33,563 nt of DNA from SHLQ01 sp964494395 (GTDB taxonomy: Bacteria; Actinomycetota; Acidimicrobiia; Acidimicrobiales; SHLQ01). The notes beneath the pieces were generated by a model, which saw only the letters and a program-made list of their open reading frames with translations, made no database searches and was not told the DNA's origin. Shown here piece after piece: positions 15,994-21,806 of this stretch; the stretch's first letter is position 1; each line of letters begins with the position of its first letter. Position numbers and translations under genes: made by a program. The stretch is from NCBI GenBank assembly GCA_964494395.1, contig CAZBTI010000027.1, positions 1 through 33,563 on the forward strand, given 5' to 3'.

Positions 15994-16910
15994 TGGTCGA
16001 CATGGCGACACGGGTGGGGGACACGGTCCTTCCCACACCGGTGATGACCGCGTCCGGCACCGCTGGCCATGGCAGCGAGTTGGGTCGGTACGTTCCGCTC
16101 GACTCGCTCGGCGCGCTCGTTGTGAAGTCGCTGTCGATCATGCCGTGGGAGGGCAACCCTGCTCCTCGTGTTGTGCAGTTGCCCGGGGCAATGATGAATA
16201 GCGTCGGGCTGCAAGGCCCCGGCGTTGCTGGGTGGATCGATGACGAATTGCCCGCGCTCCGTGCGTCGGGAGCCCGCGTCGTTGCCAGCATTTGGGGCCG
16301 TACGGTCGACGAGTACCGCGAGGCGGCCGAGGCGCTGGTTCCGGTACAAGACGATCTCACCGCTGTCGAGATCAACGTTTCATGCCCGAATATCGAAGAC
16401 CGCCGAAAGATGTTCGCCCACAGTTGCGAGAGCGCAGCAACGGTCATTCATGCCACAGAAGCTCTCGAAGTGCCTCGTTGGGCCAAACTCAGCCCCAACG
16501 TGTCCGACATCGCCGAAATCGCAGGTGCTGCTGGCGATGCCGGAGCTGCAGCGGTGACGCTGACCAACACGTTGCTCGGCCTCGTGCTCGACCCCGAAAC
16601 GGGTCGCCCCGTTCTCGGCGGGGGAGGAGGCGGTGTTTCGGGCCCGGCCATGCGTCCTGTGGCCCTGCGAGCGGTGTTCGACGTGTCGGCAGCCCACCCA
16701 GAACTCCCCATTGTTGGGGTCGGGGGTATCGCCGATGCGACCGATGCAGTGCAGTACCTTCGAGCAGGGGCGAGTGCAGTGCAGATCGGGACAGCCACGT
16801 TTGCTGATCCCCGGTCGACAGCGCGAGTCACCAAAGACCTTGAGGCGTGGTGCAACAAGAAGCGAATCCCGCGAGTCGTCGATCTCATCGGCACTGCGCA
16901 CGATCGCTGA
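15993..16910 (+). CDS. pyrD: Dihydroorotate dehydrogenase, class 1
   Basis: FMN enzyme that oxidises dihydroorotate to orotate. The 305-residue protein is of the soluble class 1 type: it lacks the N-terminal membrane helix of class 2, has PVMTASGTAGHGSE at the start, MMNSVGLQGPGV, and the catalytic-base cysteine Cys131 in INVSCPNI (class 2 has serine). FMN-binding GVGGIADATDAVQYL and AVQIGTA are present. Class 1B enzymes usually work with the flavin/iron-sulfur subunit PyrK, which is not encoded beside this gene. Start ATG 15993 overlaps the carB stop; an in-frame ATG at 16002 is an alternative. Confidence 0.93.
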   Translation: MVDMATRVGDTVLPTPVMTASGTAGHGSELGRYVPLDSLGALVVKSLSIMPWEGNPAPRVVQLPGAMMNSVGLQGPGVAGWIDDELPALRASGARVVASIWGRTVDEYREAAEALVPVQDDLTAVEINVSCPNIEDRRKMFAHSCESAATVIHATEALEVPRWAKLSPNVSDIAEIAGAAGDAGAAAVTLTNTLLGLVLDPETGRPVLGGGGGGVSGPAMRPVALRAVFDVSAAHPELPIVGVGGIADATDAVQYLRAGASAVQIGTATFADPRSTARVTKDLEAWCNKKRIPRVVDLIGTAHDR

Positions 16911-16953
16911 ACACTGCGTAACCCGCAACACCGAGAACTGAAAGACAACACAC

Positions 16954-17667
16954 ATGGACGCCTTGGACACCCTGGACACCGTAGATATCGAATTGCGCAG
17001 CAAGCTGTGCGTGGCGCTCGACGTAGACGACATGGTCGAAGCCGTGCGTATTGCCAAAGAACTCTCGCCGTGGTTCGGTGTGGCCAAAGTTGGCCTTGAA
17101 CTGTTCACCGCTGCAGGTACCGACGCAATCGGCATCCTTATCGGACTCGGCTACGACGTGTTCCTCGATCTCAAGATGTACGATATCCCAACGACGGTCG
17201 AGAAGGCCTCACGAGTGCTAGGCGCCCTCGGCGTCAAGTACGCCACGTACCACGCTCAAGGTGGTATCGACGTGCTGTCCGCTGGCGCACAGGGCCTTCG
17301 CGATGGCGCATCCGACGCCGGACTCGAAGAGCCCATTCCGCTGGCTATCACGGTGCTCACTTCCGATGGATCTGCGCCCGAGCACATCATGCCCGCACGC
17401 GTCGGGTTGGCCGTCGAGGCCAGCATGGGTGGCCTAGTCTGCGGACCGAACGATGTTCGAGAAGCCAAGCAGTACGCACCTCGTCTCTTCGTCGCCACCC
17501 CCGGCATTCGTCCAGATGGTGCTGACAACCACGACCAAAAGAACGTGTCGACGCCAAAGAGCGCTCTCGACAATGGCTCTGATCTGCTCGTGATCGGTCG
17601 TGCTGTCACGCTCGCCGAGGACCGCGTCGCCGCCGCCGAGTCGATAGTCGACAGCTGCTTGAGCTAA
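16954..17667 (+). CDS. pyrF: Orotidine 5'-phosphate decarboxylase
   Basis: PyrF decarboxylates OMP to UMP, the last de novo step. The 237-residue TIM-barrel protein has the short type 1 layout. The catalytic array is visible as Asp72-Lys74-Asp77 (DLKMYDIPTTV), with the N-terminal CVALDVDD, THAQGG-like YHAQGGIDVL, the phosphate-binding ATPGIRPDG and LVIGRAVT near the C-terminus. It follows pyrD after 43 bases with only a weak ribosome binding site (GAAAG). It is the last gene of the pyr operon: a hairpin with a TATTTT tract follows within 60 bases. pyrE is not in the window. Confidence 0.95.
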   Translation: MDALDTLDTVDIELRSKLCVALDVDDMVEAVRIAKELSPWFGVAKVGLELFTAAGTDAIGILIGLGYDVFLDLKMYDIPTTVEKASRVLGALGVKYATYHAQGGIDVLSAGAQGLRDGASDAGLEEPIPLAITVLTSDGSAPEHIMPARVGLAVEASMGGLVCGPNDVREAKQYAPRLFVATPGIRPDGADNHDQKNVSTPKSALDNGSDLLVIGRAVTLAEDRVAAAESIVDSCLS

Positions 17668-17682
17668 CCCGAAGGGCGGCGA

Positions 17683-17843
17683 GCGACTCCGTCGCGATTT
17701 TCGCTGACCTTCGGGCCAGCGTATTTTCCCTCCGGGGCCGTTCCAGAGCGATGTTTCGAGCCCCCAGGCGAGAAACTCGGGTTTGGGGAAGCCCGTCAGG
17801 GCTGAGCCAATACAGCCACGGACGCGGTGCGCCAGAGGCGGCG
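17683..17843 (+). repeat. Dispersed structured intergenic element, copy A
   Basis: This element fills the space between pyrF and mihF and is homologous to 21628-21793. A 74-base core (17746-17819) is identical in both copies. It begins with a hairpin GCGAC-TCC-GTCGC (17683-17695) followed by GATTTT, and ends with CGCC-AGA-GGCG (17830-17840). The core can fold as CTCCGG/CCAGAG, as CCCCA/TGGGG enclosing CGAG-AAA-CTCG, and as AGCCC-GTCA-GGGCT. The first hairpin differs from copy B by a compensatory base-pair change, which favours a selected structure, probably RNA. Function is unknown: a conserved small RNA, a terminator-linked element or a MITE-like repeat are all possible. Confidence 0.85.
17702..17727 (+). 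terminator. Intrinsic terminator after pyrF
   Basis: CGCTGACC-TTCG-GGCCAGCG (17702-17721) forms a stem of seven pairs with one A-C mismatch, closed by a stable UUCG tetraloop and followed by TATTTT (17722-17727). It lies inside element copy A but has no counterpart in copy B. It is the best intrinsic terminator in the window and would end the pyr operon transcript. Confidence 0.75.
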
Positions 17844-17861
17844 ATCGCTGGTCGGGGTCAC

Positions 17862-17867
17862 TAGAGT
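17862..17867 (+). promoter_or_regulatory. Putative leaderless promoter of mihF (-10 TAGAGT)
   Basis: TAGAGT is followed by six bases and the GTG at 17874. No Shine-Dalgarno sequence precedes the start. It lies just outside the right end of element copy A. Confidence 0.45.
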
Positions 17868-17873
17868 TATCGG

Positions 17874-18191
17874 GTGAACATGTTTGAGGACGCTTCGTAT
17901 GGCGACTTGTTCGATCGAGTCGAAGAGGTGAAGGCGCACCGTGACGCGTTTGTCGATGAGATCAAGGCGGGTGACCTCGCTCTTGCTGCGCTCTTTGAAC
18001 GGGCCGAGAGCGATCCCGCGTTGTCCTCGATGAAGGTGCTGCCTGCAATCGAAGCGCTTCCAGAAACCGGCAAGGTGTCGACCCGACGTTCCTTTGACGA
18101 ATTGGGCATCGACGAGGCTGCACTGATCGGCGACGTGCCGGCCGACTCGGTTGCAGCGCTACCCGACGCGATCGTGCGGCATTCGCTCTAG
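17874..18191 (+). CDS. mihF: Actinobacterial integration host factor
   Basis: A 105-residue DNA-binding protein corresponding to mIHF, the essential nucleoid protein of mycobacteria and streptomycetes. The N-terminal helix is followed by the helix-hairpin-helix-like segment typical of the family, MKVLPAIEALPETGKVSTRRSFDELGI given here in parts: SSMKVLPAIEALP, ETGKVSTRR, SFDELGID. Identification rests on this pattern and on its position between pyrF and gmk, the standard actinobacterial order. It is more acidic at the N-terminus than the mycobacterial protein, which has Lys/Arg-rich N-terminal helices. The start may be GTG 17874 or the ATG two codons later. Its stop shares one base with the gmk start. 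Confidence 0.88.
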   Translation: MNMFEDASYGDLFDRVEEVKAHRDAFVDEIKAGDLALAALFERAESDPALSSMKVLPAIEALPETGKVSTRRSFDELGIDEAALIGDVPADSVAALPDAIVRHSL

Positions 18192-18748
18192 TGGCAGGTT
18201 TGGTCATCGTCATCTCGGGCCCAGGAGGAGTGGGTAAGGGCACTGTCGTGGCCAAACTCGTCGAATCCGACCCCGAGTTGTCACTGTCCCGGTCATGGAC
18301 CACCCGAGATCGCCGCCCAGGCGAGGCAGAAGATGCCTACACGTTCGTCACCGAAGAAGAGTTCCTCGAGCACCGAGATAGAGGAGGTTTCCTCGAATGG
18401 AACCACTTCTTGGGAGGCAACTACTACGCCTCTCCGGTCCCCGAGATCGATGCACAGCATGATCTCGTCCTCGAGATCGACGTGAACGGAGCGCAGCAGA
18501 TCTTCGACGGACCGAACAAGGCGCTCTTCATTTTCATCGATACGCCTTCGCTCGATGTGCAACGCAGCCGACTTACCAGCCGTGGCGATACCCCGGAGAA
18601 GGTCGAAGAACGGATGCAAGCTGGTGCCCATGAACGAGAGATGGCCAAGGGAATCCCCTACGTGCACGTCGTAAACGACGAGCTCGATCGATGTGCAGCC
18701 GAAGTCGCCCAGATCATTGCTGCCTACCGTGTCTCAAGTTCGCTTTGA
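18191..18748 (+). CDS. gmk: Guanylate kinase
   Basis: Phosphorylates GMP to GDP with ATP. The 185-residue protein has the P-loop GPGGVGKGT (10-18), the GMP-binding SRSWTTRDRRPGEAEDAYTFV segment, GGFLEWNHFLGGNYYASP and the LEIDVNGAQQI strand. The lid arginines appear in RLTSRGDTPEKVEERM. The GTG start overlaps the mihF stop by one base. The YYGTP motif of most family members is NYYASP here, a mild variation. It is followed by 64 bases that probably contain a promoter for rpoZ. Confidence 0.96.
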   Translation: MAGLVIVISGPGGVGKGTVVAKLVESDPELSLSRSWTTRDRRPGEAEDAYTFVTEEEFLEHRDRGGFLEWNHFLGGNYYASPVPEIDAQHDLVLEIDVNGAQQIFDGPNKALFIFIDTPSLDVQRSRLTSRGDTPEKVEERMQAGAHEREMAKGIPYVHVVNDELDRCAAEVAQIIAAYRVSSSL

Positions 18749-18755
18749 ACGCTGA

Positions 18756-18761
18756 TATCCT
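18756..18761 (+). promoter_or_regulatory. Possible promoter of rpoZ (-10 TATCCT)
   Basis: TATCCT would place transcription start near 18768 and give a 45-base leader ending in the ribosome binding site GGGAGAG (18804-18810). There is no clear -35. Confidence 0.3.
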
Positions 18762-18812
18762 CAAACGTTGGCGCAGTCGTGGCGACTGTGCCTTACCGCC
18801 ACCGGGAGAGCT

Positions 18813-19139
18813 ATGAGTGACAACGCATCGATGATCGATCCGCAGGTAGAGAAACTGCTCGAAGCATCGGGATCGAAGTTCCGTTTGGTCACCCTTGGCG
18901 CTCGTCGTGCTCGCCAAATCAACGCCTACTTCGGACAGCTCGGAGAGGGCCTCGGATCGAGCGTTCCACCGCAGGTCACCTCAACGGCTCGCAAGCCGCT
19001 GTCGATCGCCTTCGAAGAGATCGCCGTCGAGAAGATCGTTCCAATCGAGCGTGACTTCGAAGCCGAAGCACTCGCTGAAGCGCAGGCCAAGGCTGACGCC
19101 GAAGCGCTCGCTGCTGAACTCGACAAGCTGAACGACTGA
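18813..19139 (+). CDS. rpoZ: DNA-directed RNA polymerase omega subunit
   Basis: Omega helps fold and assemble the beta' subunit of RNA polymerase. The 108-residue protein has the actinobacterial signature SKFRLVTLGARRARQINAYF, then VPPQVTSTARKPLSIAFEEIA and KIVPIE. The C-terminal ~30 residues are an Ala/Glu-rich helix (AEALAEAQAKADAEALAAEL). ATG 18813 is chosen because GGGAGAG precedes it closely; an in-frame TTG at 18768 would add 15 residues not seen in the family. It is followed eight bases later by coaBC. Confidence 0.95.
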   Translation: MSDNASMIDPQVEKLLEASGSKFRLVTLGARRARQINAYFGQLGEGLGSSVPPQVTSTARKPLSIAFEEIAVEKIVPIERDFEAEALAEAQAKADAEALAAELDKLND

Positions 19140-19147
19140 CTTCGCCA

Positions 19148-20347
19148 ATGTCCGCTCTCGATGGTGCCCGGGTAGTTCTCGGGGTCACGGGCGGTATTGC
19201 TGCGTATAAGGCCGTCGAGGTAAGCCGTCGACTCGTCGACGCTGGCGCGCACGTTGTGCCCATCCTCACCGAGGGTGCTGAACACTTTGTCGGCCGCACC
19301 ACCTTCGACGCGCTCGCATCGGAGAAGGTGCAAACCAGTCTGTGGGATGAGGAAAGCCCAATCCCTCACACTCTCCTCGGCCAAAGCGCCGACCTGATCG
19401 TCGTGGCACCAGCAACGGCACGCCTGCTGTCCGACTATCGAACCGGTCGCTCGGCCGACCTGCTTACCACCACCCTGATCGCTACCGCGTCTCCCGTACT
19501 GTTGGCCCCGGCAATGCACACCGAGATGTGGGAACACCCGGCCGTGCAAGAGAACCTCACGGTGCTCGATGAGCGCGGGGTACACATCGTCCCAGCCGAA
19601 CCCGGCCGCCTCGCCGGCGGCGATATCGGCTTCGGCCGTCTCGCCGCACCACGAACCATCGTTGCTCACGCCGAGCGAGTCCTCTCTTCCGGAGACCTCA
19701 GAGGCCGCCATGTGGTGATCACCGCTGGCGGAACCTCCGAACCAATCGACGCAGTGCGGGTCATTTCCAACCGGTCGACGGGCAAGCAGGGATACGCGCT
19801 CGCCGAAGCCGCGTGGGCTCGTGGCGCAGATGTCACCCTCATCAGCACGGTCGATCGTGAAGCGCCGGTCGGCGTGACCGTCGTACCCGTGAAGACCGCA
19901 GTCGAAATGCAGGCCGCTGTCATGAACGTCGCCAGCGCCGACGTGATCGTCATGGCCGCAGCCGTTGCCGACTTCCGCCCCAAGGCTCCAGCTGATCACA
20001 AGATCAAAAAGGAAAGCGGTGAAGTACCGCAGATCGAGCTCGAAAAGACGCACGATTTCCTCGTTGTTCTGGGTGAAAACAAGCCCGGCGGGCAAGTACT
20101 CGTTGGCTTTGCAGCCGAAACCGAGAATCTGATCGACAATGCAAAGGGCAAACTCGCCCGCAAGAAGCTCGACCTCATCGTGGCAAACGATGTGTCTGCA
20201 CCCGATGTGGGCTTTGCCCACGACACGAACAAAGTGACGATCCTGGTTAGCGATGGAAGCCAGATTGAAGTACCACTTGATACGAAACGGGTGGTCGCTG
20301 ATGCGATTTTCGATGCTGTCGTTCGGGTTCAAACAACCCTCCCGTAA
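19148..20347 (+). CDS. coaBC: Bifunctional phosphopantothenoylcysteine decarboxylase / phosphopantothenate-cysteine ligase
   Basis: CoaBC makes 4'-phosphopantetheine from 4'-phosphopantothenate and cysteine in CoA synthesis. The 399 residues show the flavoprotein CoaC half (about 1-180) with GVTGGIAAYKA at 12-22, the active-site His74 in IPHTLL, and PAMHTEMW at 121-128, where actinobacteria commonly have His in place of the Asn of other bacteria. The CoaB half follows with ITAGGTSEPID (191-201), ISNRSTGKQGYALA (206-219), AAAVADFRP and KIKK. It sits in the usual gmk-rpoZ-coaBC-metK order. No start ambiguity is evident. Confidence 0.96.
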   Translation: MSALDGARVVLGVTGGIAAYKAVEVSRRLVDAGAHVVPILTEGAEHFVGRTTFDALASEKVQTSLWDEESPIPHTLLGQSADLIVVAPATARLLSDYRTGRSADLLTTTLIATASPVLLAPAMHTEMWEHPAVQENLTVLDERGVHIVPAEPGRLAGGDIGFGRLAAPRTIVAHAERVLSSGDLRGRHVVITAGGTSEPIDAVRVISNRSTGKQGYALAEAAWARGADVTLISTVDREAPVGVTVVPVKTAVEMQAAVMNVASADVIVMAAAVADFRPKAPADHKIKKESGEVPQIELEKTHDFLVVLGENKPGGQVLVGFAAETENLIDNAKGKLARKKLDLIVANDVSAPDVGFAHDTNKVTILVSDGSQIEVPLDTKRVVADAIFDAVVRVQTTLP

Positions 20348-20374
20348 TAAGAACAGAGACTGCCCGCGGCCCAG

Positions 20375-20380
20375 TAGAGT
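20375..20380 (+). promoter_or_regulatory. Possible promoter of metK (-10 TAGAGT)
   Basis: TAGAGT in the 76-base coaBC-metK spacer would start a 37-base leader ending in AAAAGG before GTG 20424. It is the same hexamer as at mihF. No -35 was found, and no SAM riboswitch motif fits into this short spacer. Confidence 0.3.
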
Positions 20381-20423
20381 TGGTCGCGCAGCGCAGTACA
20401 GAACAGCTCAGAAAAGGTAACTC

Positions 20424-21620
20424 GTGCCAGAGAATTTTAGCTTCACGTCAGAGTCGGTGACCGAAGGTCATCCCGACAAGATGTCGGATCAGATTTCCGA
20501 CGCCATCCTCGACGCATTCCTTGCTCAGGATCCGCTCGCCCGCGTGGCGTGTGAGACCTTGGTGACCACCGGCCTCGCTATGGTCGCCGGCGAGATCACC
20601 ACCAGCGGTGACTACGTCGACATCCCCTCGATTGTGCGTAAGACGATCAATGGCATTGGCTATGACCGCGAATCGTTCGGTTTCGACGGCAACACCTGTG
20701 GTGTGATGGTCGCTATCGACGAACAGTCAGTCGATATTGCTCAGGGTGTTGACGACTCCGAAGAGACCCGCCAAGGTAGCGCCGAAGACGACATCGACCA
20801 GCAGGGTGCAGGCGACCAGGGCATGATGTTCGGTTACGCCAGCGACGAGACCGACGTGCTCATGCCAATGCCAATTCACGTTGCGCACCGCATGGCCGAG
20901 AAGCTCGCCGAAGTCCGCAAGGCCGGAACGGTTCCGTACCTCCGTCCCGACGGCAAGACTCAGGTCACCTTCGAATACGAGAACAACGTTCCCGTGCGCC
21001 TCAGCACCGTGCTCGTCTCGACCCAGCACAACGATGGCATCGACCGTGACTCGATGATCCGCCCGGATCTCATCGAGAACGTCATTAAGCCGGTCATCCC
21101 AGCGCAGTTCCAAGACGACGACTACGAGGTGCACGTCAACCCGACCGGCCGCTTCGTTATCGGTGGCCCTGTCGGCGACGCCGGCCTCACCGGCCGCAAG
21201 ATCATCGTCGACACCTACGGCGGCATGGGCCGTCACGGTGGTGGCGCCTTCTCCGGTAAGGATCCAAGCAAGGTCGATCGCTCGGCAGCATACGCAACCC
21301 GTTGGGTCGCAAAGAACGTTGTTGCCGCTGGCGCTGCAAAGCGTTGCGAAGTCCAAGTTGCTTACGCAATCGGAATGGCGCACCCAATGTCGGTTCTCGT
21401 CGAGACCTTCGGCACCGAGACCGTCGATCCCGCAGCGATCGCCGACGCCGTGAACGAGGTCTTCGACCTCCGTCCGGGTGCGATTGTGCGCGACCTCGAC
21501 CTTCGTCGTCCCGTGTACTCGCCAACCGCTGCTTACGGTCACTTCGGTCGTAGCGGAGACAGCTTCACGTGGGAAAACACCGACCGCGCTGCCGACCTAA
21601 AGAGCGCGCTGAACCTCTAA
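20424..21620 (+). CDS. metK: S-adenosylmethionine synthetase
   Basis: Makes SAM from methionine and ATP. The 398-residue protein carries all signatures: TSESVTEGHPDKMSDQISD at the start (HPDK 16-19), the ATP-binding GAGDQGMMFGY (128-138), and GGGAFSGKDPSKVDRSAAY. Conserved acidic residues for magnesium and lysines for potassium/phosphate binding are in place. Start is GTG 20424, preceded by AAAAGG. The SAM it makes feeds the several methyltransferases encoded nearby (RsmB, SpoU type, RsmC type), although this is not specific to the locus. Element copy B follows immediately after the stop. Confidence 0.97.
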   Translation: MPENFSFTSESVTEGHPDKMSDQISDAILDAFLAQDPLARVACETLVTTGLAMVAGEITTSGDYVDIPSIVRKTINGIGYDRESFGFDGNTCGVMVAIDEQSVDIAQGVDDSEETRQGSAEDDIDQQGAGDQGMMFGYASDETDVLMPMPIHVAHRMAEKLAEVRKAGTVPYLRPDGKTQVTFEYENNVPVRLSTVLVSTQHNDGIDRDSMIRPDLIENVIKPVIPAQFQDDDYEVHVNPTGRFVIGGPVGDAGLTGRKIIVDTYGGMGRHGGGAFSGKDPSKVDRSAAYATRWVAKNVVAAGAAKRCEVQVAYAIGMAHPMSVLVETFGTETVDPAAIADAVNEVFDLRPGAIVRDLDLRRPVYSPTAAYGHFGRSGDSFTWENTDRAADLKSALNL

Positions 21621-21627
21621 TGGAGCA

Positions 21628-21793
21628 GCGGCTCCGCCGCAATTTTGCGTGCTTCAGGCTGCAGAGATCTCGTCCCCTCCGGGGGCCGTTCCGGAGCGAT
21701 GTTTCGAGCCCCCAGGCGAGAAACTCGGGTTTGGGGAAGCCCGTCAGGGCTGAGCCAATACAGCCACAGAGGCTGGGCCGCCGGAGGCGGCGG
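21628..21793 (+). repeat. Dispersed structured intergenic element, copy B
   Basis: This copy fills the metK-priA interval and shares a 74-base identical core (21694-21767) with copy A. It opens with GCGGC-TCC-GCCGC (21628-21640) followed by AATTTT, usable as a metK terminator. It closes with GCCGCC-GGA-GGCGGC (21777-21791), roughly the reverse complement of the opening hairpin. An internal CTCCGG/CCGGAG stem (21677-21682 with 21691-21696) is perfect here and has one mismatch in copy A. No reading frame in it looks coding. Copies A and B are direct repeats about 3.9 kb apart. Confidence 0.85.
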
Positions 21794-21799
21794 TAGATT
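21794..21799 (+). promoter_or_regulatory. Putative promoter of priA (-10 TAGATT)
   Basis: TAGATT begins directly after the closing hairpin of element B and is seven bases from GTG 21807, suggesting a leaderless priA mRNA. It is positional evidence only. Confidence 0.35.
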
Positions 21800-21806
21800 T
21801 CACATC

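Noticed and set aside
18926..20332. Long open frame on the minus strand (468 codons) opposite rpoZ/coaBC
   Set aside because: It lies antisense to two well-identified genes, has no family resemblance or ribosome binding site, and high-GC codon bias commonly produces such open frames.
20348..20423. SAM riboswitch upstream of metK
   Set aside because: The 76-base spacer is too short for the common SAM classes and shows none of their conserved core motifs.
20727..21542. 271-codon open frame antisense to metK
   Set aside because: Same reason: MetK is complete on the plus strand and the antisense protein shows no domain.
21694..21767. Cobalamin or SAM riboswitch in the shared 74-base core
   Set aside because: GGGGAAGCCCG and GCTGAGCC loosely recall parts of the cobalamin riboswitch, but the B12 box is missing, the spacing is wrong and neither downstream gene (mihF, priA) fits; it lies after metK rather than before it.
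21645..21806. N-terminal extension of PriA
   Set aside because: The frame is open, but the DNA belongs to the repeat element shared with the pyrF-mihF spacer, so the extension is not coding.
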